A stretch of DNA of 39,659 nt from the NCBI GenBank assembly GCA_903888645.1, contig CAISUK010000721.1, positions 1 through 39,659 of the forward strand, written 5' to 3'. A program made the translations under genes and the position numbers. The notes below the pieces were generated by a model. The model did not search any database and had not been told where the DNA came from. It saw only the letters and a list, made by a program, of their open reading frames with translations. The stretch comes from an uncultured Pseudomonadota bacterium. Its GTDB lineage: Bacteria > Pseudomonadota > Gammaproteobacteria > Burkholderiales > Rhodocyclaceae. Below are positions 1-9,300 of the stretch, one piece after another. Each line of letters starts with the position of its first letter. Position 1 is the stretch's first letter.

Positions 1-147
1 GCTACCAGCTTCGCAGCGGCCGCGCAGATTGATGTGGCATCCCGCAAATACCGATATTATCTTGTCCTTTGCGGCGCAAGGTGCAAACTGGCGGGCGCTG
101 CCGGTGGTCGCTGTTTGCTGCCACACCTCGTTCGCGAAAGCATTTTC
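1..147. other. Leader region before the first pilus gene; nothing assigned
   Basis: The first 147 bases precede the first recognisable prepilin start. The ORF track extends the prepilin frame back to base 34, but that extension puts about 38 residues in front of the prepilin leader and looks nothing like a pilin, so I treat it as non-coding. A TGA at 28-30 could end a gene lying mostly outside the window, but too little is present to say. I see no clear promoter. Confidence 0.4.
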
Positions 148-696
148 ATGTCGAGACTGAACGAAAAACCTGCGAACCCTGCTCGCTGCCACAGCGGCTT
201 TACGACCATCGAACTGGTCGTGGTGATCGTCATGATGGGCATCCTGGCGGCGGTTGTCGCGCCGCGCATGGACTTATTGACCGGATTCGACGAGCGCGGT
301 TTCCACGACCAGTTGAAAGCCTCGCTGCAATACGCGCGCAAGGCAGCGGTGGCGGCGCGCCATCCGGTCTGCGTCGGTATCACCAGCGGCGCTGGAACTG
401 CCGCCAAGGTCGCGTTCAGCATCGATCCGGTGGACCCGGATTCGGTGGTAACTATCAATTGCACCATGGCATTGGTACTGCCGGCGCCGCCCCGTGGTTG
501 CGTTGCCGGCTCGGTTTGCGCGCCGAGCGGGGTGACGCTGGGCCTGGGTTCGGGTTCGGCATCCTCATTTGCCTTCGGCGCCTTGGGCCGACCGGTCGAT
601 ATGAGCAAAACCGCTGTCGGGACCGTCACGTTCACCATTGCCGGCAGCGGTGCGTTCACGCTAGCCGTGCAAAGCGAAACCGGCATGGTGCAGTGA
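148..696 (+). CDS. mshC: MSHA-type prepilin / GspH-FimT-like minor pseudopilin (MshC-like)
   Basis: This 182-residue protein is probably a minor pilin of an MSHA-type type IV pilus, processed by prepilin peptidase and assembled at the inner membrane. It has a short basic leader ending in Gly, then FTTIELVVVIVMMGILAAVV, the type III signal pattern with Glu at mature position 5 and a hydrophobic N-terminal helix. The C-terminal part has the Gly/Ser/Val-rich character of a GspH/FimT beta domain. I start at ATG 148 because the leader is then of normal length; the longer ORF would bury the cleavage site about 55 residues in. The next gene overlaps its stop codon or begins a few bases later. The name mshC rests on position before mshD-, mshO-, mshP- and mshQ-like genes; GspH-like pseudopilin is the safe minimum. 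Confidence 0.8.
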   Translation: MSRLNEKPANPARCHSGFTTIELVVVIVMMGILAAVVAPRMDLLTGFDERGFHDQLKASLQYARKAAVAARHPVCVGITSGAGTAAKVAFSIDPVDPDSVVTINCTMALVLPAPPRGCVAGSVCAPSGVTLGLGSGSASSFAFGALGRPVDMSKTAVGTVTFTIAGSGAFTLAVQSETGMVQ

Positions 697-701
697 GCGT
701 C

Positions 702-1187
702 ATGCACAGGCAATCTTCCGCACAGCGCGGCTTCACCCTGCTCGAATTGATCGTGTTCATCATCATCATCTCGATCGGCTTTGTCGGCATTCTTTCCGTA
801 TTCAATGTGACCGGCCTGAGAAGCGCCGATCCCATGCAGCAGAAGCAGATGCTGACCATCGCCGAAGCGATGCTGTCCGAGATAATGCTCAAGGATTATG
901 ACGATCCCGGCAACGATTGCACGCCGGTGACCACGCCGAGATGCATGCTCAACAATGCTTTTGACCGGCAAAACTATAACGACGTCAGCGATTACGATAC
1001 CTTCGCTACGACCGGTATCTACCGGATCGATGGCAGCGCCATTGCCGAACTCGCCGCCTACAATCTCACGGTCTCCGTCACCAATGCGGCGCTGGGTGGC
1101 GTCACCGCCAAGCGTGTCACGGTGACCGTGACCAATGGCGGCAACACGCTGTCGCTCGACGGCTACCGGACCAATTATGGCGGTTGA
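702..1187 (+). CDS. mshD: MSHA-type prepilin-like protein (MshD-like)
   Basis: This minor pilin of about 161 residues has a short leader and cleavage motif RG|FTLLELIVFIIIISIGFVG, again with Glu at mature position 5 and a long hydrophobic helix. The rest contains paired cysteines (DCTPVTTPRC) as in MshD-like proteins, and an Ala/Val/Thr-rich C-terminal beta region. ATG 702 gives a typical short leader. An in-frame GTG at 693 overlaps the upstream TGA and would add three residues, which would allow translational coupling. The following gene begins two bases after this stop. It probably belongs to the tip or initiation complex of the pilus. The specific symbol is inferred from gene order as well as sequence. 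Confidence 0.78.
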   Translation: MHRQSSAQRGFTLLELIVFIIIISIGFVGILSVFNVTGLRSADPMQQKQMLTIAEAMLSEIMLKDYDDPGNDCTPVTTPRCMLNNAFDRQNYNDVSDYDTFATTGIYRIDGSAIAELAAYNLTVSVTNAALGGVTAKRVTVTVTNGGNTLSLDGYRTNYGG

Positions 1188-1189
1188 TC

Positions 1190-2032
1190 ATGACCTCTGA
1201 CTTGCGCCCGCGGCAGCATGGATTCACGCTACTTGAAGCGGTGGTGGTCATCGTCGTCATGGGCATCCTCGCGTCGATGCTGTCCGTCTTCATCCGCGTG
1301 CCGGTCGAAGGCTATTTCGACACCGTGCGCCGCGCCGAACTGACCGATGTCGCCGATACCCTGTTGCGCCGCATTTCCCGGGAAGTCCGCACCGCGTTGC
1401 CCAATAGCGTGCGGGCGCCGGCGAATGCCGATGACAAATGCTTCGAGTTTCTGCCGACACTCGGCGGCGGCCGCTACCGGGCGGCGCCGACGGTGGCTGG
1501 CGGCGGCAACGTGCTTGGTTTCGACAAGGCCTACGCGAATTTTGACGTGCTGGCGTCCGTCAATCTGGGCAATGCCCTGACTGCCGGTAATCGCGTCGCC
1601 ATCTATAACCTCGGCATCAACGGTGCCGATGCCTATGCCGGCGATACGACAGCAGTCATTGCCGCGGCGAGTACCACCGCGAATATCACCTTGAGTCCAT
1701 CGAAACTGTTTCCTTTCGAGTCGCCGGGCAAGCGCTTTCAGGTGATTCCAGGTACGTCCACTGTTTACGCCTGCACAGCGGTCGGTACTTTGAATGGCGC
1801 CGGGACAGGTCAGTTGCAGCGCTATACGCGAACGATCAATGCGGGCCAAGTCGCCAATTGCACGGCACCAGGTTCGGTCGTCATACTCGCGCAGAACGTC
1901 AGCGCCTGCAGCTTCACCTACACCAGCGCTGCTACCGCGCGTGCCGGGTTGCTGACGATGTGGCTTGGCGTTCAGCAGGGCGGCGAGACGGTCCAGCTCT
2001 ATCAGGAAGTTCACGTCGACAATGTGCCATAG
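1190..2032 (+). CDS. mshO: MSHA-type prepilin-like protein (MshO-like)
   Basis: This 280-residue protein has a type III signal sequence, QHG|FTLLEAVVVIVVMGILAS, followed by a helical region containing DTLLRRISREVRTALPNSVR. That pattern is typical of PilW/MshO-like minor pilins. The long C-terminal part is a Gly/Ala/Thr-rich beta region with a Cys pair late in the chain. I use ATG 1190; the track's 1184 start is a TTG two codons earlier. It follows mshD by two bases and overlaps the next gene by 11 bases, so it is clearly part of the same transcript. Its role in the pilus tip complex is inferred from family membership. Confidence 0.8.
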   Translation: MTSDLRPRQHGFTLLEAVVVIVVMGILASMLSVFIRVPVEGYFDTVRRAELTDVADTLLRRISREVRTALPNSVRAPANADDKCFEFLPTLGGGRYRAAPTVAGGGNVLGFDKAYANFDVLASVNLGNALTAGNRVAIYNLGINGADAYAGDTTAVIAAASTTANITLSPSKLFPFESPGKRFQVIPGTSTVYACTAVGTLNGAGTGQLQRYTRTINAGQVANCTAPGSVVILAQNVSACSFTYTSAATARAGLLTMWLGVQQGGETVQLYQEVHVDNVP

Positions 2033-2456
2033 GACAGAGCGCGGTTTTGCCATGGTCACGGCGATCTTCATTCTCGTCGTGCTGTCCGCGCTCGGCGCCT
2101 TCATCGCCACCGTCTCGAGCAACCAGCAGGTTGGCGCCGCCCTCGACGTGCAGGGTGCGCAGGCTTACCAGGCGGCCCGTGCCGGCGTCGAGTGGGGGCT
2201 TTACCAGGTGCTCAATGCCACCTCCTGTTCCGCGGCCGGTGCCGAAGTCGACGTCAGCGCCGCTCCGTCGCTGGCCGGCATGACGGTGACGGTGAAATGC
2301 ACTCCGTTAGTTGCCGACGAAGCCGCCCTGGGCGCGCTTTACAATGTGACTGCCTGGGCCTGCAATACGCCTGGCGCGGTAACGCCAAGGTGCCCGGGAT
2401 TGGTTGGCGGACTCGGTTATGTCGAACGCAAGATCACTGCGCTGGCGGAGAAGTGA
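2022..2456 (+). CDS. mshP: MSHA-type pilus protein (MshP / PilX-like)
   Basis: This 144-residue protein begins with a pilin-like leader, ERG|FAMVTAIFILVVLSALGAFI, but lacks Glu at mature position 5 (Thr there), as is usual for MshP and PilX-type proteins. The next segment, QAYQAARAGVEWGLYQ, resembles the conserved A-rARAGveWA stretch of that family. Four cysteines are spread over the second half. ATG 2022 lies inside the end of mshO, an 11-base overlap implying coupled translation. The longer ORF start at 1965 would place the signal too far inside the protein. It is probably a minor pilin of the same machine. Confidence 0.78.
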   Translation: MCHRTERGFAMVTAIFILVVLSALGAFIATVSSNQQVGAALDVQGAQAYQAARAGVEWGLYQVLNATSCSAAGAEVDVSAAPSLAGMTVTVKCTPLVADEAALGALYNVTAWACNTPGAVTPRCPGLVGGLGYVERKITALAEK

Positions 2457-2487
2457 AAATGGTTTTCCTGCCGGCCAGTCTGGAGCG

Positions 2488-5400
2488 ATGAGGGACATGA
2501 TGAATCCCGGTAGTCCAAAGTGGTGTGTGTCTGGTGCGTTATGCTTGACTGGCAAAGTTTTGCGTGCAGCCTCGGTGTTCGTTTGCGTCGGATTGTTTTC
2601 GACACTTGGCCATGGCGCCTGTAACACGACCTACACTCTGGTCGCCGGCAGCAGCGCGAGTCTGGTGGGCACGCCTCTGAGCGCCTGCACGATTTCCGGG
2701 TCAACGATCACATGTACGCAGGATGTGACGGTTAGTACCAATAACCTGTGCATTCTCACGACGTCTTCGTCCATGACCATTGCCGTTGATACCAGTACCT
2801 TCAATTGGGCCGGCAACAATGGTGTGCTCGGCAGTAGCACAAACCCCATTAACCTTAATGCCCAGTCCATCAACGTCGATGGACAAAGTTTTACGTCATA
2901 CGGCAACTGGACTGCAACCGGTACCCTGAATTGCAACACCAACGCACAAACGGCGCTGAACGGGACCGTGTCAGGATCGCCCAACAACTGCACGGCCTAC
3001 ATTCATGCAGCAACACAGAACTGCCTCACCGACACATTCGCCGGCGGCACGCTGGACACCTCGGTCTGGAATGTCAGCGGTGTCGGCTACACCCCGCGAG
3101 TGGTGACATCTCCTGCGGTGACCAGTAACCGCCTGCGGCTGACAGACGCAGTTGGATACGAGGCCACCTTTGCCCAGTTCAAGAAATGGTTTCCCGGTGC
3201 CGGCAACAAGGTGGTGGTCGAGTTTGACTATTACGTCTGGGGTGGTAACGGCGCTGATGGTTTGTCTGTGGTTTTGTCTGATGCCAGTGTGCCACCAACG
3301 CCGGGGGCCAGCGGTGGTTCGCTGGGCTATGCGCAAAAATCTGGTGTCAATGGGTTTGGTGGTGGCTGGCTAGGGATTGCCCTGGATGAGTTTGGCAATT
3401 TCCCTAACAACAACGAGGGACGCAATGGCTACCCGTCGGGCTGGGTCGCGCCTGCGGGCGCCAATTTCGCGACCAGGCAGTATGCCAACAGCGTATCGGT
3501 TCGCGGTAGCGGGTCTGCAGCAACGGGATTTTTTTTGCTGGCAACCAGTGGGAGCCTGACCCCCAAGCTCTGGCAAAGCAGCAATACCAGCGCTACCACG
3601 CAGCGTTTTCGCATCACCGTGGACCACTCCAATAGCTTGAATGCGTATGTTTCGGTGGACCGCGACCTTACCGGCACCGGCAATAGTTACACCTCGATCA
3701 TTCCGCCGTTTGATGTCAGGGCCACTAACAGCGGGCAAGCGGCCGTGCCCACCAACATGATGCTGTCTTTCACCGGTGGAACCGGTGGCAGCACCAACAA
3801 CCATGAGATCGCCAACGTCCGGGTTTGCGCCACCGCCATGAACCCGGTGGGTGGCGCCGTGGCCGCAGCCAACTTCGAATGCATGGACGGCTACCTGACC
3901 CAGGCCAGTTACAACAACCGGCAAACCACTCCGGCCGCCCGCAACCCGATCTACACCAAGCTGGCGCGCACCGGGTTCAATCTGCGCGTGGTGCCCCTGG
4001 CAGCCGACGGATCGTTTCAGTCCAGCTATATTCCGGCCGGGGGTAGCTCGAAAAATGTCACCGTCGAGATTTTTGATGCCAGCGCGTCTGTACCGGCCAC
4101 TTGCTCAGCCTACAGTGCTGGCAATCTGGTAGCAACGCAAACCGTCACCCTGGCCAGCGGGGTGAACTTCCTGACCAACAACTTCACCGTCAACAAGGCC
4201 TACACCAAGCTGATGTGCCGGGTGACCGACAACAACTCTGGCAGCCCCGTATACGGCTGCTCTTCGGACCAGTTTGCGGTGCGCCCGGGTGATGTGACGC
4301 TGTCCACCATTCCCACCATGGCTACGCCGCCTTCGGCCAGCGCAGCAGGCACGGTCAAGGCCGGGGCCGCGTTCACGCTGCGCGCCAGCACTTCCACATC
4401 ATCCACCGATGCTTACAGCGGCGCGCTGTCGCAAGTGTCCAGCCCGCCCACGCTCACCGCCCAAACCACGGCGCAGGACACTACGCAGGTCTCAGGCGGC
4501 GTGGTCGGCAGCCTCAGCCCGAGCAGTCTGACGGCCAATGCCAGCACCACCGGCAACGCCAGCTACGGTGAGGTGGGCTACTTGTATCTGGCTGCCGGCG
4601 CTTACAGCGACACCAGCTTCACAACGGTCGATCAGGTGGGCGACTGTGTTTCCGCCAGCACCAGCACCACGCTGAGCAGCGGCAAATATGGTTGCGTGAT
4701 TGGCAACACCGCGGTGGTGTCTTTGGGGCGCTTTGTGCCGGATCACTTCGTTGTTACGCCCGCCCCGGTGGTGCCGGGGTGTGGCAGTAGCTTCACCTAT
4801 TTCGGCCAGGATGGGGTTCGGACCCCATTCACCATTACTGCCCAGAACAGTGCCAATGCCACCACACAGAACTACACTGGATCATTTGCTAAATTCATTA
4901 CCACCAACTATGCCAGCTACGTGTTCACCGGCAGCGGCCTGCCGACGGGCGTCAGCTTTGGCACCGGCGCCACGGCGCCTTCCGGCACCTGGAGCAGCGG
5001 TGTCGCCAGCGTCACAGCTACTCATTTGGTGGCTCGGCCCAATGCCCCGGTCATACCAGCATCCGTTACTTTCAGCGCGGCGCCCGTGGATACGGACGGT
5101 GTTACCGTGGCAGTTCCCACGGCCGTCAATTCTGCAGCAGCAACGTTCGACTACGGCCGTGTTCGGCTGCTCAATGCCAACGGTTCGGAATTGCTCAACT
5201 TACCGCTGACAGTGCGTTTGGAATATTGGCAAAGCGCCGCGAACGGCTGGCAGGTGAATAGCGGCGATACCTGTACTGCGATTACCGCCTCGAACTTTGC
5301 CTTCGCATTCGGCGGAACTGGCAACAACATGAACGCCTGCAAGACGGCGCTGACTCTCGCTGGCACCGCGCCAAATTACGCGCTGACCCTCGCCAGGCCC

Positions 5401-5622
5401 GGTAGCGGCAACAACGGCTGGGCCGACATCACCTTGAATCTGGGCGCGACGGCCACGGGAAACACCTGCACTGCAGTGGGCGGCTCAAGTCCGGCAGCGA
5501 CCACCGCCAATGCGCCGTGGCTGCAGTTCAATTGGACCGGTACCGTAGGCAACCCCAAAGCACGCGCAACCTTCGGCGTCTACAAATCAGGCCCGGTTAT
5601 CCATCGTCGTGAGCTCTATTGA
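2488..5622 (+). CDS. mshQ: MshQ-like large secreted protein with lectin-like domain and DUF6701-type C-terminus
   Basis: This 1044-residue protein is the last gene of the pilus cluster. A signal peptide ends near FSTLGHGA|CN. A Cys/Ser/Thr-rich segment follows to about residue 175. Residues of roughly 178-445 resemble an L-type (legume-like) lectin or concanavalin-A jelly roll: it starts DTFAGGTLDTSVWNVSG and contains VVVEFDYYVWGGNGADGLSV and GWLGIALDEFGNF. The C-terminal 600 residues begin FECMDGYLTQ and include the VRPGDVTLS and GRFVPDHFVVTPAP stretches typical of MshQ/DUF6701 proteins. I chose ATG 2488 (GGAG just upstream); in-frame ATGs at 2497 and 2500 are alternatives, and the track's 2404 start overlaps mshP. 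A pilus-associated adhesin binding sugars is a reasonable inference, not shown here. Its 3' end overlaps the convergent VanZ-like gene by a few bases. Confidence 0.78.
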   Translation: MRDMMNPGSPKWCVSGALCLTGKVLRAASVFVCVGLFSTLGHGACNTTYTLVAGSSASLVGTPLSACTISGSTITCTQDVTVSTNNLCILTTSSSMTIAVDTSTFNWAGNNGVLGSSTNPINLNAQSINVDGQSFTSYGNWTATGTLNCNTNAQTALNGTVSGSPNNCTAYIHAATQNCLTDTFAGGTLDTSVWNVSGVGYTPRVVTSPAVTSNRLRLTDAVGYEATFAQFKKWFPGAGNKVVVEFDYYVWGGNGADGLSVVLSDASVPPTPGASGGSLGYAQKSGVNGFGGGWLGIALDEFGNFPNNNEGRNGYPSGWVAPAGANFATRQYANSVSVRGSGSAATGFFLLATSGSLTPKLWQSSNTSATTQRFRITVDHSNSLNAYVSVDRDLTGTGNSYTSIIPPFDVRATNSGQAAVPTNMMLSFTGGTGGSTNNHEIANVRVCATAMNPVGGAVAAANFECMDGYLTQASYNNRQTTPAARNPIYTKLARTGFNLRVVPLAADGSFQSSYIPAGGSSKNVTVEIFDASASVPATCSAYSAGNLVATQTVTLASGVNFLTNNFTVNKAYTKLMCRVTDNNSGSPVYGCSSDQFAVRPGDVTLSTIPTMATPPSASAAGTVKAGAAFTLRASTSTSSTDAYSGALSQVSSPPTLTAQTTAQDTTQVSGGVVGSLSPSSLTANASTTGNASYGEVGYLYLAAGAYSDTSFTTVDQVGDCVSASTSTTLSSGKYGCVIGNTAVVSLGRFVPDHFVVTPAPVVPGCGSSFTYFGQDGVRTPFTITAQNSANATTQNYTGSFAKFITTNYASYVFTGSGLPTGVSFGTGATAPSGTWSSGVASVTATHLVARPNAPVIPASVTFSAAPVDTDGVTVAVPTAVNSAAATFDYGRVRLLNANGSELLNLPLTVRLEYWQSAANGWQVNSGDTCTAITASNFAFAFGGTGNNMNACKTALTLAGTAPNYALTLARPGSGNNGWADITLNLGATATGNTCTAVGGSSPAATTANAPWLQFNWTGTVGNPKARATFGVYKSGPVIHRRELY

Positions 5623-6680
5623 GCCGGGTGACGCCGCGCGCTCGCCAGCATCAGCCAGGGTAACGCCAGGAATGGCCACAGGTAGGAAGCGAGCCGGGTC
5701 AGTCCGTTGAAGTTCAGGAAGTTGCCCTGCTGCCAGTTCTGCAGCATGTTGATGAGGTAGGGGTTGGCCGGTGCGAGGTTCACCAGCACAGTCGCCAGCA
5801 GCAGCGCCATCGCGGCAATGGCGCGTTGCAAGGCACGCGGCAGTGACAGCGCGAGCAGCCCAAGAGCGGCGCCGATGGCGAGGCCGATGCTGTTGCCCGG
5901 GGTTAACCATCGGATAAATTCGGCCGGGTCGAACAATACCGCAGCGGAGAGCATTTTTACGCCCAGGGCGAGTAGCAACAATGCGGCCAGCGGCGCGCGT
6001 TGCGGACGCAGCAAGACAACGCTGCCGAGCAGCGCCACCGCCAGCGCATTGGCCGCGGCTATCGTGGCCTCCAGCGTGCTGAAACGCTCGGCGCTGAAGG
6101 GCATCGACGCCGGCAGATCGAGCAATCGGCGCAGGTCGCCGGTGCCGAACAGCAGGATCTCCGGATTGAGCTGGGCGAGCAGCCACAAACCAATCAGGAG
6201 CAGCCCGTAGTCGCCGCTGCGGCCGGGAACGATGAGTCGGTCGCGCAACGTGTCGATCGTGCCACCGTGCAGCAATGCCGAGCCCCAGCGCAGGCTGGCC
6301 AACACACCGAGCAGCGCACCCAGGGCGTTGCAGCCGAGATCGACATTGGATGAGACGCGACTGGGCAGAAAATTTTGTATCGTCTCCATCGACAGGCTCA
6401 GCGCGGTAGCTGCCAGGACGGCGATCAGCGTGGCGAGCCAGCGAGGAAACCTGCGTTGCCCGAGCGCGCCCCAGAGAAAACCCAGCGGAAAGTAGGCGAT
6501 GCTGTTGGTGACGAGATCGAAGACCGTCCAATAGCGCGGCCAGGCGACGCTGAGAAATGCCAATAGCGGCGTGCCCTTGTCTAACCAGCCAGCAAAAGGA
6601 TAAAGGCTGGCATAAACGATCAGCAGAGTGTAGCCGGGGGCCAGAACACCGGCGAGGCCGGATGCCGCGCGTTCGCTCAT
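5616..6680 (-). CDS. VanZ-like family integral membrane protein
   Basis: This 354-residue polytopic membrane protein is rich in Leu/Ala helices. Its N-terminal third carries the VanZ-like arrangement: a first helix ending in YASLYPFAGW, then DLVTNSIAYFPLGFLWG, and then SMETIQNFLPSRVSSNVDL followed by a small-residue helix. The E-x-x-Q-x-F/L-PxR-x-S-x-x-D pattern is characteristic of the family. Several more helices follow, which is long for VanZ but common in proteobacterial homologues. I prefer ATG 6680 to the track's TTG at 6686. It lies 38 bases downstream of ubiT on the same strand and may be co-transcribed. The molecular function of these homologues is unknown; teicoplanin resistance should not be assumed from the name. 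Confidence 0.8.
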   Translation of the reverse strand: MSERAASGLAGVLAPGYTLLIVYASLYPFAGWLDKGTPLLAFLSVAWPRYWTVFDLVTNSIAYFPLGFLWGALGQRRFPRWLATLIAVLAATALSLSMETIQNFLPSRVSSNVDLGCNALGALLGVLASLRWGSALLHGGTIDTLRDRLIVPGRSGDYGLLLIGLWLLAQLNPEILLFGTGDLRRLLDLPASMPFSAERFSTLEATIAAANALAVALLGSVVLLRPQRAPLAALLLLALGVKMLSAAVLFDPAEFIRWLTPGNSIGLAIGAALGLLALSLPRALQRAIAAMALLLATVLVNLAPANPYLINMLQNWQQGNFLNFNGLTRLASYLWPFLALPWLMLASARRHPAQ

Positions 6681-6718
6681 TTGCAACCGATACCCAACCG
6701 ATGCTCGGCGAAACTGCG

Positions 6719-7240
6719 TTAGCGCGCCGCGGTCGTTCCGGTGAATTTGGCGGCAACTTGGGCGGCCAGTCGATGCGGCAGCAGGTCGGCCAGTTTGGGC
6801 GGCCGGGGCAATTGCGCCAGTCTTGGTAGCGAGATCGACGACAGGTCAATGGCATCAAGCGTGTTCTTCACCAGCAGACCGAGTTCGGTGTCGCCTTCCA
6901 TGAGCAGGCGGCGGCCGAAGAATAGTGTGTCGGCATCTTCTTCGCGCAGTAGCAGGGCGAGGAAATCGCGGCTGCGGGCGCTGATCGTCAGATCGGCGGC
7001 ATGACCGTCGTAGGCCGGACGAAAGGCGCGGCCCTTGAGCACAAAGCGCAAGGTCATGCCGGCGTCAATGACGCGAATGCGCAGATGCTTGCCCTGCAGC
7101 GGCTCCAAGGTATCGCGCGGCAGCAGATGGTCAAGCGCCAGGTTCAAGGCGGCGACCAGCGCCAGCGAAGGCGGCAATTGCGGCAGACGGGTGCCGACGC
7201 GCGCAACAGCTTCGGGCAAGGTGAAATCGGGTAGGCGCAT
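6719..7240 (-). CDS. ubiT: SCP2-domain ubiquinone biosynthesis accessory factor UbiT
   Basis: This 173-residue protein has an SCP2 (sterol carrier protein 2) lipid-binding fold. The central part reads LEPLQGKHLRIRVIDAGMTL, then ADLTISARSRDFLALLLREED and DTLFFGRRLLMEGDTELGL, the typical SCP2 strand-helix pattern ending in a G-D-TELG motif. UbiT binds prenylated quinone intermediates in the oxygen-independent ubiquinone pathway and acts with the UbiU-UbiV hydroxylase. Length and neighbours fit: ubiV ends 10 bases upstream and the GAGGAATATCCC before the ATG is a good ribosome site. The related aerobic factor UbiJ also has SCP2, but adjacency to ubiU and ubiV favours UbiT. Confidence 0.9.
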   Translation of the reverse strand: MRLPDFTLPEAVARVGTRLPQLPPSLALVAALNLALDHLLPRDTLEPLQGKHLRIRVIDAGMTLRFVLKGRAFRPAYDGHAADLTISARSRDFLALLLREEDADTLFFGRRLLMEGDTELGLLVKNTLDAIDLSSISLPRLAQLPRPPKLADLLPHRLAAQVAAKFTGTTAAR

Positions 7241-7250
7241 GGGATATTCC

Positions 7251-8162
7251 TCAGGGTGCGATCAATTCGAGACCGGGTCGACCATGCCAGAAACCGTTGC
7301 ATTGCTCAACTGCCATTTGTTCGCTTATTCGCCGGCTGAGGTCCCGCCTGCGTTCCCCTGCGGCGGCGCCCAGGTTTTCTTCCAGAGCGGCGCGGAAAGC
7401 GGCGATGATTCCGGCGGTGCCATCGGCCTGCGGGCTGATGCGAACGATATCAACACCGGCAGCGCGCAGCGCCGGCAGGTCGGGCAACAGATTGTAGACT
7501 TTGGCTGATTGTGTCTGAATGCCGTTGAGCGTCAGAAAGGCCTGGCCTTCGCGTGTCTGCAAGGGCAGACCATCGGCAAATTCGAGGCACTTGAACTCGC
7601 AGGCGTCCTTCTGCAAATTGTAGTGGCGGGCGGTGAAGCAGCGCGCCGAATAGGCCAGCGGCAAGCGACCCCAAGCCAGCACTTCGGTCGCCACCGGGGC
7701 GCTGCGCCGCACGACGATTTCGGTGAGTTGGGCGCCGCTCATTTCCGGCGGCATCACCCAGCGTCTGGCACCTTGCCCGGTGAGGAGGCGCAGGGTGGTG
7801 GGATTGAATACGTTGAGCGAGGCGCCGGCGACAAAAGGCACGCGCTCTTCGGCGAGCAGGCGGACGGCGCCGAAATCGTTGGCTTCAACGCTGAACTTGC
7901 CGTTGCCGACGATGCGGCGCAGCGCTTTCAGGTCTGACTCTGACTCGATCAACACCTGTGATGACAGTACGACTTCTTTCCCTGCGGCAGACAATTGCCC
8001 GGCTATATCGAGCCAGTCGTCCAGGCGCAGTTCATGGCGCCGCGAGCAGACGGTCTCGCCGATATAGAAGATGTCGACTGGCTGCCGGGCCATTTCGGCA
8101 TAGAAATCGAAGACTTGCTGACGCGGCCAATAGGTGAGAACCGGTCCGAGGGAAATCTGCAT
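7251..8162 (-). CDS. ubiV: U32-family protein UbiV, O2-independent ubiquinone hydroxylation
   Basis: This protein belongs to the peptidase U32 family but acts with UbiU as an iron-sulphur complex that hydroxylates the quinone ring without oxygen. The expected cluster cysteines are visible: one in [11 protein letters not shown], then [21 protein letters not shown] (Cys-x12-Cys-x3-Cys). The C-terminus has the conserved [13 protein letters not shown] pattern. I start at ATG 8162, giving [15 protein letters not shown], because UbiV proteins I know begin with this sequence; length is then 303 residues. The frame is open to 8279, where an ATG overlaps the end of ubiU, so a 39-residue extension with no family similarity is possible. 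Cotranscription with ubiU and ubiT is very likely. Confidence 0.9.
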   Translation of the reverse strand: MQISLGPVLTYWPRQQVFDFYAEMARQPVDIFYIGETVCSRRHELRLDDWLDIAGQLSAAGKEVVLSSQVLIESESDLKALRRIVGNGKFSVEANDFGAVRLLAEERVPFVAGASLNVFNPTTLRLLTGQGARRWVMPPEMSGAQLTEIVVRRSAPVATEVLAWGRLPLAYSARCFTARHYNLQKDACEFKCLEFADGLPLQTREGQAFLTLNGIQTQSAKVYNLLPDLPALRAAGVDIVRISPQADGTAGIIAAFRAALEENLGAAAGERRRDLSRRISEQMAVEQCNGFWHGRPGLELIAP

Positions 8163-8269
8163 GGCGCCGGCTTGCGCGCTGCGTGACGGCGTGGCCGTCT
8201 CCTGCGCAGCAGGCGAAAACGTCGTGCCAGAGTTGGCATCGATGAAACCGACGGGCATATCCATATTGA

Positions 8270-9280
8270 CTATTTCCATGGCCGGTAGTAAGCGCCGAGG
8301 GTATGCGACTGGCCCTCGGAAATCTTGTTCAATTCGGCCATCCAGGCTGGCCGCGCCGTAAAGTGTTTGGCATCGCGCAATGCGCTGTCGATGGCCGCCC
8401 GCCACACCTTGGTGACTTGCGCGACGTAGACCGGACTGCGCTGGCGGCCTTCGATCTTGATGGCGCGAACGCCGATGTCAATCAACTCAGGCAGCATTTC
8501 CAGGGTATTGAGGCTGGCCGGTTCCTCGATGGCGTAATAGGTTTCGCCCTCGACCTCGAAACGGCCCTTGCACAAGGTCGGATAGCCGGTGCGCTCATTG
8601 TCGGCATAACGGTCGATGAGGATCCCGTTGAGGCGGGTTTCCATGCCTTGCGCCGTCTGCTCCCAGCGCACGCTCTTGGCCGGCGAGCAGGCGCCGCCGG
8701 TGTTCGGCGAAAAGCCTGTGGCATAAGCCGAGAGGGCGCAGCGTCCCTCGACCATCACACACAGACCGCCGAAGCCGAATACTTCAATCTCAACCTGGGT
8801 GCGCTCGATCAGTTGCGCCACTTGCGGCAACGACAGAACACGCGGCAGTACTGCGCGCTGGATACCGAAATGCTCCCGGTAGAAATTGATCGCCTCGTAG
8901 TTGGTGGCCGAACCCTGCACCGACAGATGCAGGCGCAGGTTGGGGTGGGTACGCCGCGCATATTCCATGAGTCCGGGATCGGCGACGATGATGGCGTCGA
9001 TGCCGAAGTCGGCGGCGCGGTCGACGGCGCCGGTCCAGCGCTGCCAATTACCCGCCTGGGGAAACGTATTCAAAGCCAGCAGCACTTTTCGGCGACGGTC
9101 ATGGGCGTAGCGGATGCCATCGCGCATGGCATTGTCGTCAAAGTTGAGGCCATTGAAATTGCGCGCATTGGTATCGTCGCGAAAGCCCAGATAGACGCAG
9201 TCGGCACCATGGTCGACGGCAGTCTTCAACGCTGGCAGACTACCGGCCGGGCAGACGAGTTCGATCGGAGATGTTGGCAT
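8270..9280 (-). CDS. ubiU: U32-family protein UbiU, O2-independent ubiquinone hydroxylation
   Basis: This 336-residue U32-family protein is the partner of UbiV. It opens with [20 protein letters not shown] and continues with [16 protein letters not shown], both strongly conserved in UbiU. The [4Fe-4S] ligands are evident: [16 protein letters not shown], then GGACSPAKS, and later YPTLCKGRF. It lacks the C-terminal domain of larger U32 proteins. ATG 9280 gives the family N-terminus; the track's longer ORF reads back through the promoter and is rejected. It is the first gene of the ubiU-ubiV-ubiT unit, with an FNR-type box and TATATT element in the 85-base gap after ubiB. It works in the cytoplasm together with the Ubi complex under anaerobic conditions. 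Confidence 0.93.
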   Translation of the reverse strand: MPTSPIELVCPAGSLPALKTAVDHGADCVYLGFRDDTNARNFNGLNFDDNAMRDGIRYAHDRRRKVLLALNTFPQAGNWQRWTGAVDRAADFGIDAIIVADPGLMEYARRTHPNLRLHLSVQGSATNYEAINFYREHFGIQRAVLPRVLSLPQVAQLIERTQVEIEVFGFGGLCVMVEGRCALSAYATGFSPNTGGACSPAKSVRWEQTAQGMETRLNGILIDRYADNERTGYPTLCKGRFEVEGETYYAIEEPASLNTLEMLPELIDIGVRAIKIEGRQRSPVYVAQVTKVWRAAIDSALRDAKHFTARPAWMAELNKISEGQSHTLGAYYRPWK

Positions 9281-9300
9281 GAGCTGGCTCGTGAAAAATA

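Noticed and set aside
57-971. Long minus-strand ORF over the first pilus genes
   Set aside because: It is antisense to clear prepilin genes and its protein has no recognisable family; long shadow ORFs are common in GC-rich DNA.
5587-6858. 423-residue minus-strand ORF overlapping the VanZ-like gene
   Set aside because: Arg-rich out-of-frame shadow of the VanZ-like gene, which has proper membrane helices in the other frame.
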